From NCBI GenBank assembly GCA_034430155.1, contig DAOUET010000135.1, forward strand, positions 1 to 64,000: a DNA stretch of 64,000 nt, written 5' to 3'. Origin of the DNA: DAOUET01 sp034430155 (GTDB taxonomy: Bacteria > Chloroflexota > Anaerolineae > Anaerolineales > UBA4823). Positions 26,010 through 35,100 of the stretch are shown one piece after another. Under the pieces are notes generated by a model, which was not told the origin of the DNA, ran no database searches, and saw nothing but the letters and a program-made list of their open reading frames with translations. Numbering within the stretch: the first letter of the stretch is position 1; each line of letters begins with the position of its first letter. Position numbers and translations under genes: made by a program.

Positions 26010-26573
26010 ATGCAAACTGAAATTGTGATAGCCGGGTTCGGAGGCCAAGGAGTTTTGTTTGCTGGTGAAGTATTAGCTTACGCCGCCATGGATACCGGGA
26101 AAGTAGTCACCTGGATACCTTCTTATGGACCGGAAATGCGCGGGGGTACTGCAAACTGCACTGTCATCATTTCTGATGAAGAGATCGGATCACCCCTGGT
26201 GCTAAATCCTCGCGGGGTGATCGCCATGAACCTGCCTTCATTCGATAAATATGAACCATTGGTGACTCCTGACGGCGTGCTGGTTGCCAATGCTTCTTTG
26301 ATAAACCGGAGCGCCAAACGCTCAGACATCACTGTCATTTCTATCCCCGCAAACGAAATTGCGGAAGAGTTGGGCGACAAGCGTTTGATGAACATGGTGG
26401 CATTGGGCGCCTTTTTAGAGAAGCTGCCGGTCCTTTCATTGGAATCCGTCGAACAGGCACTAAAAGACCATCTACCAGAAAGGCACAGGAGGTTGCTGAC
26501 TCTGAACTTTGAAGCCTTGCAAGGGGGTGCCGAGTTTGCGCGAAAGGAATCCGTAAAAGAATCGGTATCGTAA
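26010..26573 (+). CDS. 2-oxoacid:ferredoxin oxidoreductase, gamma subunit
   Basis: A 187-residue gamma subunit: EIVIAGFGGQGVLFAGEVLAYAA, SYGPEMRGGTANCTVIIS and the NMVALGAFLE region are family hallmarks. The domain contacts CoA. GGAGG is ten nt upstream of ATG. It closes the four-gene operon; the following 283 bp contain only a short perfect stem at 26760-26781 and the start of a small zinc protein. Confidence 0.9.
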   Translation: MQTEIVIAGFGGQGVLFAGEVLAYAAMDTGKVVTWIPSYGPEMRGGTANCTVIISDEEIGSPLVLNPRGVIAMNLPSFDKYEPLVTPDGVLVANASLINRSAKRSDITVISIPANEIAEELGDKRLMNMVALGAFLEKLPVLSLESVEQALKDHLPERHRRLLTLNFEALQGGAEFARKESVKESVS

Positions 26574-26759
26574 TTAACCAAGTCGATCCTTTAATGGATG
26601 TGAAGGATTCCTTGTTGCCCGCTATGATCATCCACCTTTAAGAAGCGCCTCACCACGATTCAGGGGCAATTTGCCAGGTTATATACGCACTCCCTGCATT
26701 CTATCTTATTCCAAAACCAACTTCTGCTAATTTCTCAATAATGCAAGTACAATATAAAG

Positions 26760-26781
26760 GATATCTCTGGGTTGAGATATC
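26760..26781. repeat. Short inverted repeat upstream of small zinc protein
   Basis: GATATCTC (26760-26767) and GAGATATC (26774-26781) flank TGGGTT. There is no T-run, so it may be an operator or leader hairpin for the gene starting at 26857. Confidence 0.3.
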
Positions 26782-26856
26782 TGAGCACGTCAGTTCGGGT
26801 TAACCATTATGACCATCAATCAAGAGATTTGATGATGGAAAGTGAAAGGAAAGCAG

Positions 26857-27078
26857 ATGGATAACGAGAGAATATTATATATTTGTCCGATATGCTTTCG
26901 AGTATGTGATACCGATCAAGAATGTCATGAACACCAAATGATAGAATGCAACCCAGGCAAAATTGGCGATGAGCGGCGGAAACCAGTCACCGATAAATTT
27001 GGCAATTACGTATCGCGGGCACCGCGCTGGTATTTAGAAGCGGTGGGTCGGATTCAGAAAAAAGGTCTCGAAACCTGA
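26857..27078 (+). CDS. Small zinc-finger-like protein of unknown function
   Basis: A 73-residue protein with CPICFRVCDTDQECHEHQMIEC near the N-terminus. Its Cys and His residues resemble a C2H2- or treble-clef-like zinc site. The second half, RRKPVTDKFGNYVSRAPRWYLEAVG, is basic and aromatic. AAAGGA lies six nt before ATG 26857, better than GTG 26842. No function is known to me. It ends before a shared terminator and converges with the PPDK gene. Confidence 0.6.
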   Translation: MDNERILYICPICFRVCDTDQECHEHQMIECNPGKIGDERRKPVTDKFGNYVSRAPRWYLEAVGRIQKKGLET

Positions 27079-27101
27079 TCATATTCTTAAATTGTATAAG
27101 G

Positions 27102-27155
27102 AAAATCCCCGTTCTCATTGGCTTCAATAAAGAGCACACCGAAAACGGGGATTTT
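27102..27155. terminator. Bidirectional terminator-like stem between zinc protein and ppdK
   Basis: AAAATCCCCGTT (27102-27113) pairs with AACGGGGATTTT (27144-27155), with a 30-nt loop. An extra T follows on the plus strand and the A-rich left arm gives a T-run on the minus strand. Placement between convergent genes supports the call; the loop is longer than usual. Confidence 0.6.
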
Positions 27156-27172
27156 TGGTTTTGAAGATTATT

Positions 27173-29941
27173 TTAGGCTGCTTCAGGGACGGTAGCCCCC
27201 TTGTGTTTGATGGCTGCATGGGCCGCAGAAAGCCGGGCAACCGGCACCCGGAAGGGTGAACAGCTGACATAATTCTGGCCGATCATATGGCAGAATTCAA
27301 TGGATGCGGGATCACCACCATGTTCCCCACAAATGCCAACTTCCAAATTTGGACGTGAGCGACGACCCTCTTCAACTGCTATGCGCATCAAACGCCCCAC
27401 CCCGTCCCGATCGATCGTCTGGAATGGATTCTTAGGAAGAATCCCATCTTCCACATATTTGAGCAGGAAATTTCGCTCGGCATCATCACGGCTATATCCG
27501 TAAGTCATTTGAGTCAGATCATTGGTACCGAACGAGAAAAATTCTGCTACCTGCGCGATTTCAGCTGCGGTGATTGCAGCTCGGGGTATTTCTATCATAG
27601 TCCCAAATTTATAGGGAAAGGAAACGCCTTTCTCAGACATCACCTTCTTAGCGATTTCTTCTAAGCGCGGCTGTATGACCTTCAGCTCGTTTACATGCCC
27701 GGTGAGTGGGATCATAACTTCAGGTTTGGCCTCAACACCCTTCAAAGTCGCATCCGCTGCGCCTTCGAAGATTGCTCTCACTTGCATCTCAACGATTTCA
27801 GGCATCATGATACTCAAACGCACACCACGTAGACCCATCATAGGGTTGCTTTCATGCAAGGCCTGCACGTTTCCAAGCAACTCTTGTTTTTCTTCCAGAC
27901 CTTCAACCTCTCCCTTGACCTGCATTGTAATAACTTCTTCAAGAAGTTCTTCAAAAGATGGGAGAAATTCATGCAGCGGCGGGTCAATCAAGCGTATGAT
28001 GACTGGATAACCATCCATAGCCTCGAAGAGGCCCTCAAAATCCGAACGTTGGTAGGGTAGTAATTCGTCCAAAGCAGCCTTTCGCTCATTGCTGGTTTTC
28101 GCCAAAATCATACGTTGAACAATAGGTAAACGCTCCTGTTCGAAGAACATATGCTCAGTACGGCAAAGGCCAATGCCGACTGCCCCATAAGAACGCGCCC
28201 GTCGCGCATCAGCTGGGTAATCAGCGTTTGCCCACACTTGTAACCCTCTATTGGGCCAACTCTTCGGAGCCTTACGGATGCCAGGAGAGGCAGAGATCTC
28301 ATCTGCCCATTTAAGTAATGTCAGCAGGTCGGTTTGTTCTTCGAGAGTTGGTGCAATTGTCGGAATCTTTCCGAGAAAGACTTCACCACTGGTGCCATCT
28401 ACGGATATCCAATCGCCTTCTTTTACTAATGCACCGTCAACCTCCATTTGCCGTCGCTCTAAGTCAATGCGAATGGCTGCTGCCCCAACAATACACGGCA
28501 CGCCAAATTGCCGGGCAACCACCGCTGCATGGGAGGTGGCTCCGCCTTCACTGGTTAGAATACCCTTCGCAGCTAGCATACCGTGAACGTCATCCGGCTT
28601 CGTGAAGGGTCGCACCATGATGACATCATGTCCTTCTTCCTTAGCCATGCGTTCTGCCGTATCAGCGTCGTAATAAACCTGCCCAACTGCTGCACCGGGA
28701 GAAGCATTAACACCAGTGGCAAACATCCGCCCTTGATCCCTGGCCTGGTTTTTGGCCTCATGATCAAACTGCGGGTGTAGCAGCGTATCGACTTGCTCGG
28801 GGGTAACTCGTAATACCGCTTCTTCTTTTGTGATGACACCATCATCAGCCATATCCACTGCGATTTTCACCGCAGCTTTAGCAGTTCGTTTCCCATCACG
28901 AGTCTGCAGCATCCAAAGCTTACCGTTTTCAATGGTGAATTCCACATCCTGCATCTCGCGATAATGTTCTTCTAGGGTATCGCAAATATCTGTGAACTCT
29001 TGATAAACCGCCGGCATCTCTTCCGATAGGTTATCAATCTTCTCAGTGTTTCGGATCCCTGCGACGACATCCTCACCTTGAGCATTGAGCAGGTAATCCC
29101 CATACAAAACCTTTTCTCCGGTTGCTGGATCTCTTGTAAAAGCTACTCCTGTTCCAGAATTCCAACCCATGTTTCCAAACACCATCGTAACGATATTTAC
29201 ACCAGTGCCCAAATCATGAGGTATACCAGCTGCATTGCGGTAGTCCACCGCCCGTTTTCCATTCCAGGACTTGAACACCGCTTCTGTTGCCATTTTTAAC
29301 TGCTCATAAGGATCCTGAGGAAAATCAAAACCCCTGTGTTCCTTCACAATGGCTTTAAACTTCTCGGTCAGTGCTTTCCAATCATTGGCATCCAGATCAG
29401 TATCCAGACTTGCCCCTCTTTTCTTCTTGTACTGTTCCAAAACATCCTCGAAGGCTTCGTCCGGAATCCCTAAAACCACCGAACCGAACATCTGTACCAA
29501 ACGGCGATACGCATCGTAGACAAATCGCTCGTCTCCTGTTAGTTCTACCATGCCTTCAGCAGTCTTGTCATTGAGACCCAAGTTGAGAACGGTATCCATC
29601 ATACCGGGCATAGAAAATCTAGCTCCTGATCGACATGAAACCAGTAACGGATTATTTGGATCACCGAACTTTTTTCCTGTTTCAGACTCAACTTCCTTGA
29701 GAGCCTCCAATTCCTGATCCCACATGCCTTCAGGAAATTTCTCTCCAGCTGCCAGATAGGCATTGCATGCTTCCGTGGTAACAGTAAAACCAGGGGGGAC
29801 TGGCACGCCAATGCGCGTCATCTCAGCCAAATTAGCGCCCTTACCTCCGAAGAGGGCTCTTACACCCGCCCATTCTCCCCCCACATATTTTTCAGCTTCA
29901 TCTACCTCCTTAAATAAATAAACCCATCTCTTCTGTGACAT
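27173..29941 (-). CDS. ppdK: Pyruvate, phosphate dikinase
   Basis: About 922 residues, full length for the enzyme that interconverts pyruvate, ATP and Pi with PEP, AMP and PPi. FGGKGANLAEM is the N-terminal nucleotide-binding start; SEGGATSHAAVVARQFGVPC carries the phosphorylated His; the C-terminal TIM barrel contains GLCRTEHMFF, GTMIEIPRAA and FSFGTNDLTQM, with the catalytic Cys in GICGEHGG. ATG 29941 has GGAGG five nt upstream. It links 2-oxoacid metabolism to gluconeogenesis and glycogen made by genes later in the window. Confidence 0.96.
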   Translation of the reverse strand: MSQKRWVYLFKEVDEAEKYVGGEWAGVRALFGGKGANLAEMTRIGVPVPPGFTVTTEACNAYLAAGEKFPEGMWDQELEALKEVESETGKKFGDPNNPLLVSCRSGARFSMPGMMDTVLNLGLNDKTAEGMVELTGDERFVYDAYRRLVQMFGSVVLGIPDEAFEDVLEQYKKKRGASLDTDLDANDWKALTEKFKAIVKEHRGFDFPQDPYEQLKMATEAVFKSWNGKRAVDYRNAAGIPHDLGTGVNIVTMVFGNMGWNSGTGVAFTRDPATGEKVLYGDYLLNAQGEDVVAGIRNTEKIDNLSEEMPAVYQEFTDICDTLEEHYREMQDVEFTIENGKLWMLQTRDGKRTAKAAVKIAVDMADDGVITKEEAVLRVTPEQVDTLLHPQFDHEAKNQARDQGRMFATGVNASPGAAVGQVYYDADTAERMAKEEGHDVIMVRPFTKPDDVHGMLAAKGILTSEGGATSHAAVVARQFGVPCIVGAAAIRIDLERRQMEVDGALVKEGDWISVDGTSGEVFLGKIPTIAPTLEEQTDLLTLLKWADEISASPGIRKAPKSWPNRGLQVWANADYPADARRARSYGAVGIGLCRTEHMFFEQERLPIVQRMILAKTSNERKAALDELLPYQRSDFEGLFEAMDGYPVIIRLIDPPLHEFLPSFEELLEEVITMQVKGEVEGLEEKQELLGNVQALHESNPMMGLRGVRLSIMMPEIVEMQVRAIFEGAADATLKGVEAKPEVMIPLTGHVNELKVIQPRLEEIAKKVMSEKGVSFPYKFGTMIEIPRAAITAAEIAQVAEFFSFGTNDLTQMTYGYSRDDAERNFLLKYVEDGILPKNPFQTIDRDGVGRLMRIAVEEGRRSRPNLEVGICGEHGGDPASIEFCHMIGQNYVSCSPFRVPVARLSAAHAAIKHKGATVPEAA

Positions 29942-30110
29942 CATAACCTCCTGCATAATGGTTTAGAACATATTTAGAATAGCACTACAACAGCATATAG
30001 TTTACCACTCCAGCATAATTTTCTCACAACTTGATAGCAGGCCAAAGGGAAATAAAGCTTTTTGATTAAGGTAGTTTAATGAAACTTGCACGATTGATGG
30101 TTATTTCAAT

Positions 30111-30139
30111 TTGACTTGCCAAAGATATCATGCTAAAAT
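30111..30139 (+). promoter_or_regulatory. Sigma70 promoter of the c-di-GMP riboswitch transcript
   Basis: TTGACT (30111-30116), a 17-nt spacer and TAAAAT (30134-30139). The predicted start at about 30146 lies immediately before the riboswitch aptamer. Confidence 0.7.
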
Positions 30140-30145
30140 ATGACC

Positions 30146-30240
30146 AGTCCGAAAAGGCAAACCCGGCGAAAGCCGGGGGCGCAAAGCTATGGGTCTAAGA
30201 CCATTCACTCGGATGGTTATGATCGCCAGGCCGCCGAAGA
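30146..30240 (+). ncRNA. Cyclic-di-GMP class I (GEMM-I) riboswitch
   Basis: The conserved GEMM-I landmarks occur in order. GGCAAACC is at 30156-30163. A CCCGGC-GAAA-GCCGGG hairpin with GNRA tetraloop spans 30162-30177. GGCGCAAAGC is at 30178-30187. CTAAG follows at 30195-30199 as the tetraloop-receptor side, then a variable ACCAT...ATGGT hairpin, and ATGATCGCCAGGCCGCC at the 3' side. It is followed by an intrinsic terminator and then the subtilase gene. GCCAGGC (30225-30231) at the aptamer 3' end could pair with the terminator 5' arm, which would make it an OFF switch. The family match is firm; the direction of control is inferred. Confidence 0.92.
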
Positions 30241-30270
30241 TAGTTGATTATATTTCTGTCTCAGCGTTTT

Positions 30271-30301
30271 AACAAGCCTGGCTTCCAGGCTTGTTTTTTT
30301 T
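30271..30301 (+). terminator. Intrinsic terminator of the riboswitch
   Basis: AACAAGCCTGG (30271-30281), loop CTT, CCAGGCTTGTT (30285-30295), then a run of T to 30301. It lies between the aptamer and the subtilase start, so it is the expression platform rather than the end of a gene. Confidence 0.92.
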
Positions 30302-30328
30302 GATGCTCACACTAACCGGAGAAAAGCA

Positions 30329-32074
30329 ATGAACCACACTACAAATTCATGCCCCTCAAAGCGTCTAATAACTATTGCAACCTCCTTGATCGTGATATTC
30401 TCGTTGGTTTTAGCGCCATCACCCAAAGACACCCATCAGGCTTCCTTCATAATCCAAGGGAAGAATGTAGATGAAGTTGCCCAAACCGTAGAATCTTATG
30501 GAGGAATAATCACCACTCGATTGGAAATAATCAATGGTGTGGCTGCAAATCTGCCTTCAAATGCAATCTCGCCCTTACTCGCCAACTCAGCCATCACTTC
30601 CATTACAGCAAATTCCTCGGTGAACTTAGCAAAGAAGAGTGGAGATGTCCCCACTCCAGAGACAGATTATCCGGATGTCGTTGGAGCAGATATTGTATGG
30701 GAACAAGGTACGATCGGTACGGGCATCTCGGTTGCAATATTGGACACAGGTTTGAGTAAAGAATCCGGCATCTTCAAAGACATAGATGGTCATCCCAAGG
30801 ATCGCATTGCGGCTTGGATTGACTTTGTCGATGGCTACAAAAACCCCCGGGACCCGTATGGACATGGCACCCACATTGCCGGTATCATCGCTAACAGCCA
30901 AAATGGCAGCGATGAAGAGTGGAATGGCATTGCTCCGGGTGTTAACTTGGTTGGTGTAAGAGTACTGGATGAACAAGGTTCTGGGTCTTACGAGCGAGTA
31001 ATCCAAGGCATCCAATGGGTTATCCAACATAAAGATGACTACAACATCAAAGTGATGAACTTGTCTCTCGTGTCCCAAGTGAGTTCTCCTTATTGGGCAG
31101 ATCCTCTCGATCAAGCCGTGATGAGAGCGTGGGCAGAGGGCATCACCGTCGTCGTTGCAGCTGGAAATGACGGCCCCGATCCCATGTCGATAGGCGTTCC
31201 TGGTAATACCCCTTATGTAATCACTGTCGGCGCTTTTACTGATAACTTCACACCTTATGATTGGAGCGATGATTACATCACTCCATTCTCTGCTGCCGGT
31301 CCAACCCTGGATGGTTTTGTCAAGCCAGATTTAGTCGCGCCGGGTGCCCATATGGTTTCGACTATGTCCCCAGGTAGCGAACTCGTAAAAAGCCACCAGG
31401 CTAACCGGATAAATTCCCATTATTTTTCGATGGCCGGAACCTCTCAGGCGACCGCCGTAGTATCTGGTGTTGCTGCTCTAATGCTTTCTCACGATCCAGA
31501 CCTCACACCTGACGAAGTAAAATTTCGCTTGATGTTTACTGCCTTCCCTTGGTTGAATCTAGAAACCACCGATGCACTCTATAGTATGTGGCAGCAAGGG
31601 GCTGGCAGGGTCAATGCCTACGATGCAGTAAATGCGGATCTTATAGGGAAAGCTAACGATGGGATGGATATCTGGAGCGACCTTTCCGGTGACCAGCATT
31701 ATGAGGGTTTTTCCTACTACGACGAAGAGATTGGCGAGTTTCGCCTCAAAGGGATTCTTAACGATTGGGCCGGCGGCTACGGCAACTGGGCCGGCGGCTA
31801 CGGCAACTGGGCCGGCGGTTACGGCAACTGGGCCGGCGGTTATGGCAACTGGGCCGGCGGCTACGGCAACTGGGCCGGTGGCTACGGCAACTGGGCCGGT
31901 GGCTACGGCAACTGGGCTGGCGGTTATGGCAACTGGGCTGGCGGTTATGGCAACTGGGCTGGTTCATATGGTGATCCCAGCTTTGCGGAGTTTTTTACAA
32001 ATTGGCAAGATGCATTCAATAGTTGGGCAGGGACAATCCCTTGGATAGGAACCTGGATAGATTTTGACGGCTAA
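30329..32074 (+). CDS. Secreted S8 subtilase with C-terminal WAGGYGN repeats
   Basis: A 581-residue serine protease. Residues 12-30 form a signal peptide or membrane anchor. About 38-110 resemble an inhibitor-type propeptide. The peptidase domain has D139 (AILDTG), H179 (HGTHIAG) and S372 (GTSQATA) as catalytic triad. Residues 480-549 are ten units of W-A-G-G-Y-G-N (last unit WAGSYGD). A short Trp-rich tail follows. The gene is preceded by a c-di-GMP riboswitch and terminator, implying that surface proteolysis follows the motile/sessile decision. The repeat region may bind polymer or self-associate; this is conjecture. Confidence 0.9.
   Translation: MNHTTNSCPSKRLITIATSLIVIFSLVLAPSPKDTHQASFIIQGKNVDEVAQTVESYGGIITTRLEIINGVAANLPSNAISPLLANSAITSITANSSVNLAKKSGDVPTPETDYPDVVGADIVWEQGTIGTGISVAILDTGLSKESGIFKDIDGHPKDRIAAWIDFVDGYKNPRDPYGHGTHIAGIIANSQNGSDEEWNGIAPGVNLVGVRVLDEQGSGSYERVIQGIQWVIQHKDDYNIKVMNLSLVSQVSSPYWADPLDQAVMRAWAEGITVVVAAGNDGPDPMSIGVPGNTPYVITVGAFTDNFTPYDWSDDYITPFSAAGPTLDGFVKPDLVAPGAHMVSTMSPGSELVKSHQANRINSHYFSMAGTSQATAVVSGVAALMLSHDPDLTPDEVKFRLMFTAFPWLNLETTDALYSMWQQGAGRVNAYDAVNADLIGKANDGMDIWSDLSGDQHYEGFSYYDEEIGEFRLKGILNDWAGGYGNWAGGYGNWAGGYGNWAGGYGNWAGGYGNWAGGYGNWAGGYGNWAGGYGNWAGGYGNWAGSYGDPSFAEFFTNWQDAFNSWAGTIPWIGTWIDFDG
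31766..31975 (+). repeat. Ten tandem 21-bp repeats inside the subtilase gene
   Basis: Ten units of 21 bp, each encoding WAGGYGN except the last (WAGSYGD). Units differ mainly at synonymous third positions (GGC/GGT, TAC/TAT, GCC/GCT), with neighbouring units often identical, as expected from recent unit duplication. Long open frames in other phases here are by-products of the repeat. Confidence 0.95.
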
Positions 32075-32116
32075 CTACAAATTAACGGTTTCTTTAAGGT
32101 TAGTGGTTACTTTTCT

Positions 32117-32158
32117 AATCAAAAGAGCGAGAACCGGCCGGTTCTCGCTCTTTTGATT
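32117..32158. terminator. Perfect 42-bp palindrome, bidirectional terminator
   Basis: A 21-bp arm (AATCAAAAGAGCGAGAACCG and one more base) is followed directly by its exact complement, centred at GGCC (32136-32139). The outer AAAA/TTTT ends give T-runs on both strands. It separates the subtilase gene from the convergent cyclase gene. Confidence 0.85.
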
Positions 32159-32180
32159 CGTTATTCTCGGACGAATCGCT

Positions 32181-35100
32181 TCAAACCAATTGCTCGAGAG
32201 TTTTTTCGGCGAGCTTTAAATACTTTTCTGCTCCAAATTGGTAGAAGAGCAAACGAGCTTCCTGAAAGTGTTGTCGCGCTTCTAGAATATTATCCTGACA
32301 ATAGGCTAGATTACCAAGTTCAAGTACGGTTTTCGCTGCTTCCAATCTTTCATAGGAAGCGGAAAAAATATTAGCACTCTCATTCAGGAGTTCTTCAGCC
32401 GATTGATATTCACCTTGAACACGCGCGATCGCGCCTCGCAATCGCAATAATCTGCCACGTTGTACAGAGGCACCCAGACCTTCCTTGTCAATGTCTTTCA
32501 TCATTTCAAGAGACTCGTTGATCCAGCTGAGAGCACAATCTAAATCTACCTGGGCGAAACAATTCTCTGCCGCATAGTAACCCGCGTCAACCAGATCATC
32601 TTGGGCACCCAGTTCTTCCAGGATCTGGATGCTCTCGCTGAGCAACTTTTCCGCCTGTCCAAAATTCCCCTGAGCTGTCCTCAGTCGTCCCAGGTACATC
32701 AGCGCTCTACCTCTATAAAAGCGGTGACCTATTTGCTCGGTTACCGCCAAGCTTTTATTGAGGTTAGCTTCGGCTGAATCGAAATCGCCACGATCGTACT
32801 GAACCAGACCGAGATTTGTAAATGAGAGCGCGATCCCCTCTGCATCCCCTATCCGTTCCAGGATTTCAATACTCCGTGTGAAATTTGTTTCCGAATCCCG
32901 CAAGTCACCGCGGATCAAACCCAGCAATCCCAGATTATTGTAAAGCCTTGCCACTCCGGACATATCTCCAATTGTCTCGCGTAATGCCAGACTTTTCCGA
33001 ACATGAGCAGAAGCCTTATCGTATTTACGTTGATGGTAAGCAACCGCGCCTAATCGATTGTGAATCGAAGCAATCACATCATATTTCCTGCACGTTTCAA
33101 CCAGTTCGAGGGCATCCATAAGGTTTTTTCCCGCTTTGTCAAAGTTCCCCCGCAAGAATTGTATCCACCCCATTTCGTTTAATACCTCTGCTTTCTCAAC
33201 CTGGGGCGAAGGCTGGATATTCTCTATCGATGCCCAAGCATCCGTAAGATGCACCAAGGCCCGTTCAAAATCTCCTTGACGTTCAAAAGTAGTGCCTATC
33301 TTACGTTGAAGAATGCTCCGTTCTGTGACAAATCGATCTGAATCCGAATTTCCGATAACAGCTAGAGCAATTTGGAAATGTTCTCTTGCAGATTGGTACT
33401 CACCTACAAAAACGAGCACGTCTCCCAATCCCTGATGAACTTGATATGATTGACTTGCAGAGGGAGAAGCCTGCGAAAATAAACTCAAAGCCGTCTCGTA
33501 ATGACGCCTTGCTTGCTCGTTAGCATAGTCACGGGCAGCTTTTTGTCCTGCCAATATCAAATAAAGCAAAGCCCTATCGAGTTTTGTGCTACGCAAATAA
33601 TGATCGGCGAGCACCTCGATCTGGCTTTCAAGATGATCGGCATATATATTCTCGATGGCTTCTGCAGCGCTTCCATGCAATTCTCTACGATGGCGTTTCA
33701 ACAAGGTGCTGTATATAGCATCTGAGGTGAGCACATGGCGGAATGAGAAATCACTTGTCGATATACCAGATGGGTGCAGGATAAAACCGCGGCCAACTAA
33801 ATCTGCAAGAAGTTGTTGAAGATGGTCTGCCTTGATCGTATGGAGGATTTCAGCCAACAAATGTAGGTTGAATTGCTTCCCAATTACCGCAGCAGCCTGC
33901 AATACTTTGCGGTGTTCTGGCCCTAATCGATCGAACCGGGTCAAGATCAATCCACGCAGATTATCTGGCACCCCCATGCCTATAAAATCCTTACCAGGTG
34001 CCAGCTGCCATTGCCCATCTTCGTGCTTTATGACCTGCTCTTCAATTAACATACGCAGAATCTCTTCCAAATAGAAGGGAATCCCGGCTGAGCGCTGCAA
34101 CACATCCATACGTAATTCATCCGGCAAGTTGGGTATTGCCAGCAGTTCAAATAGTAAACGCTCGCTCTGATCCTGAGACAAACTTTTAAGATGGATTGGG
34201 ATGAACCGCTCCTTCAATCCGGCTTGTGCATGAGAGGCTATCTCCCCCAAAATGCCCCCTTGGAAAGGGCGAGTGATGGCATACACCAGCAGAGGGGCTT
34301 GTTTGATTGCATCGATCAAGAAGAGAAGTAGCTCGAGGGAGGTATCGTCTGCCCAATGCAGATCTTCGAGTATAAGCATTAACGGGCGCTGGCGTGCCTC
34401 TGCCAGCAGTAAATCTCTTACAGCTATAAATATTCGTTGGCGAAGCTGGCTGGCATCTAGGTAAGACAGACGCTCTGCTGCTTTAACATCGAAATGCTCT
34501 AAGGAAAATAAGTGTTCCAAATATGGCAGCACCTCCGCTGCCTGTCCCCCAAGAGCATCATACACTTTAGTGACCAATCTCTCCCTTACCACATTTGGAG
34601 GAGTCTGGTCGGTAACATCAATATAATTACGCAAGAGACCAAGGAATATCCAATAGGAAACAGAACGTCTGTAAGTCAAACTTTGGCCTTCAATAATCCG
34701 GACAGGAGTATGCTCGATTTGCGCTTTCAATTCCGAAGTTAGCCGGCTTTTACCAATACCGGCTTCACCGGTAATCAAAACAAACTGTCCTTCTCTCTGG
34801 TTGAGGAGAGATTGAACTACATTTTTAAGGCATTGAAGTTCAACATCGCGGCCGACCAGGGGAGCCCTTAAACCCTCCAACCCTCGCACACTGCCTTGTC
34901 TGGATTTAATTCCGAGCAATCGATAGCCTGGAACTTCCTTTGAAATCCCTTTTAATATCAACGATGGAATTAAATGGAAATCAAATAAAGCTTTGCAGCT
35001 GCGAAATACACTCTCGCTGACCAGCACCATGCCAGCTTCAGCGACCTCTTCGAGACGATTCGCTAAATTAACTGTATCCCCTATTGCAGTATAATCCATC

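Noticed and set aside
31766..31975. Regular repeat that might suggest a CRISPR array
   Set aside because: Units are directly adjacent with no spacers and encode a heptapeptide in frame.
31659..32048. Long open frames on both strands overlapping the subtilase repeats
   Set aside because: They arise because a 21-bp repeat without stops is open in several frames; the subtilase frame has catalytic motifs and a proper start.
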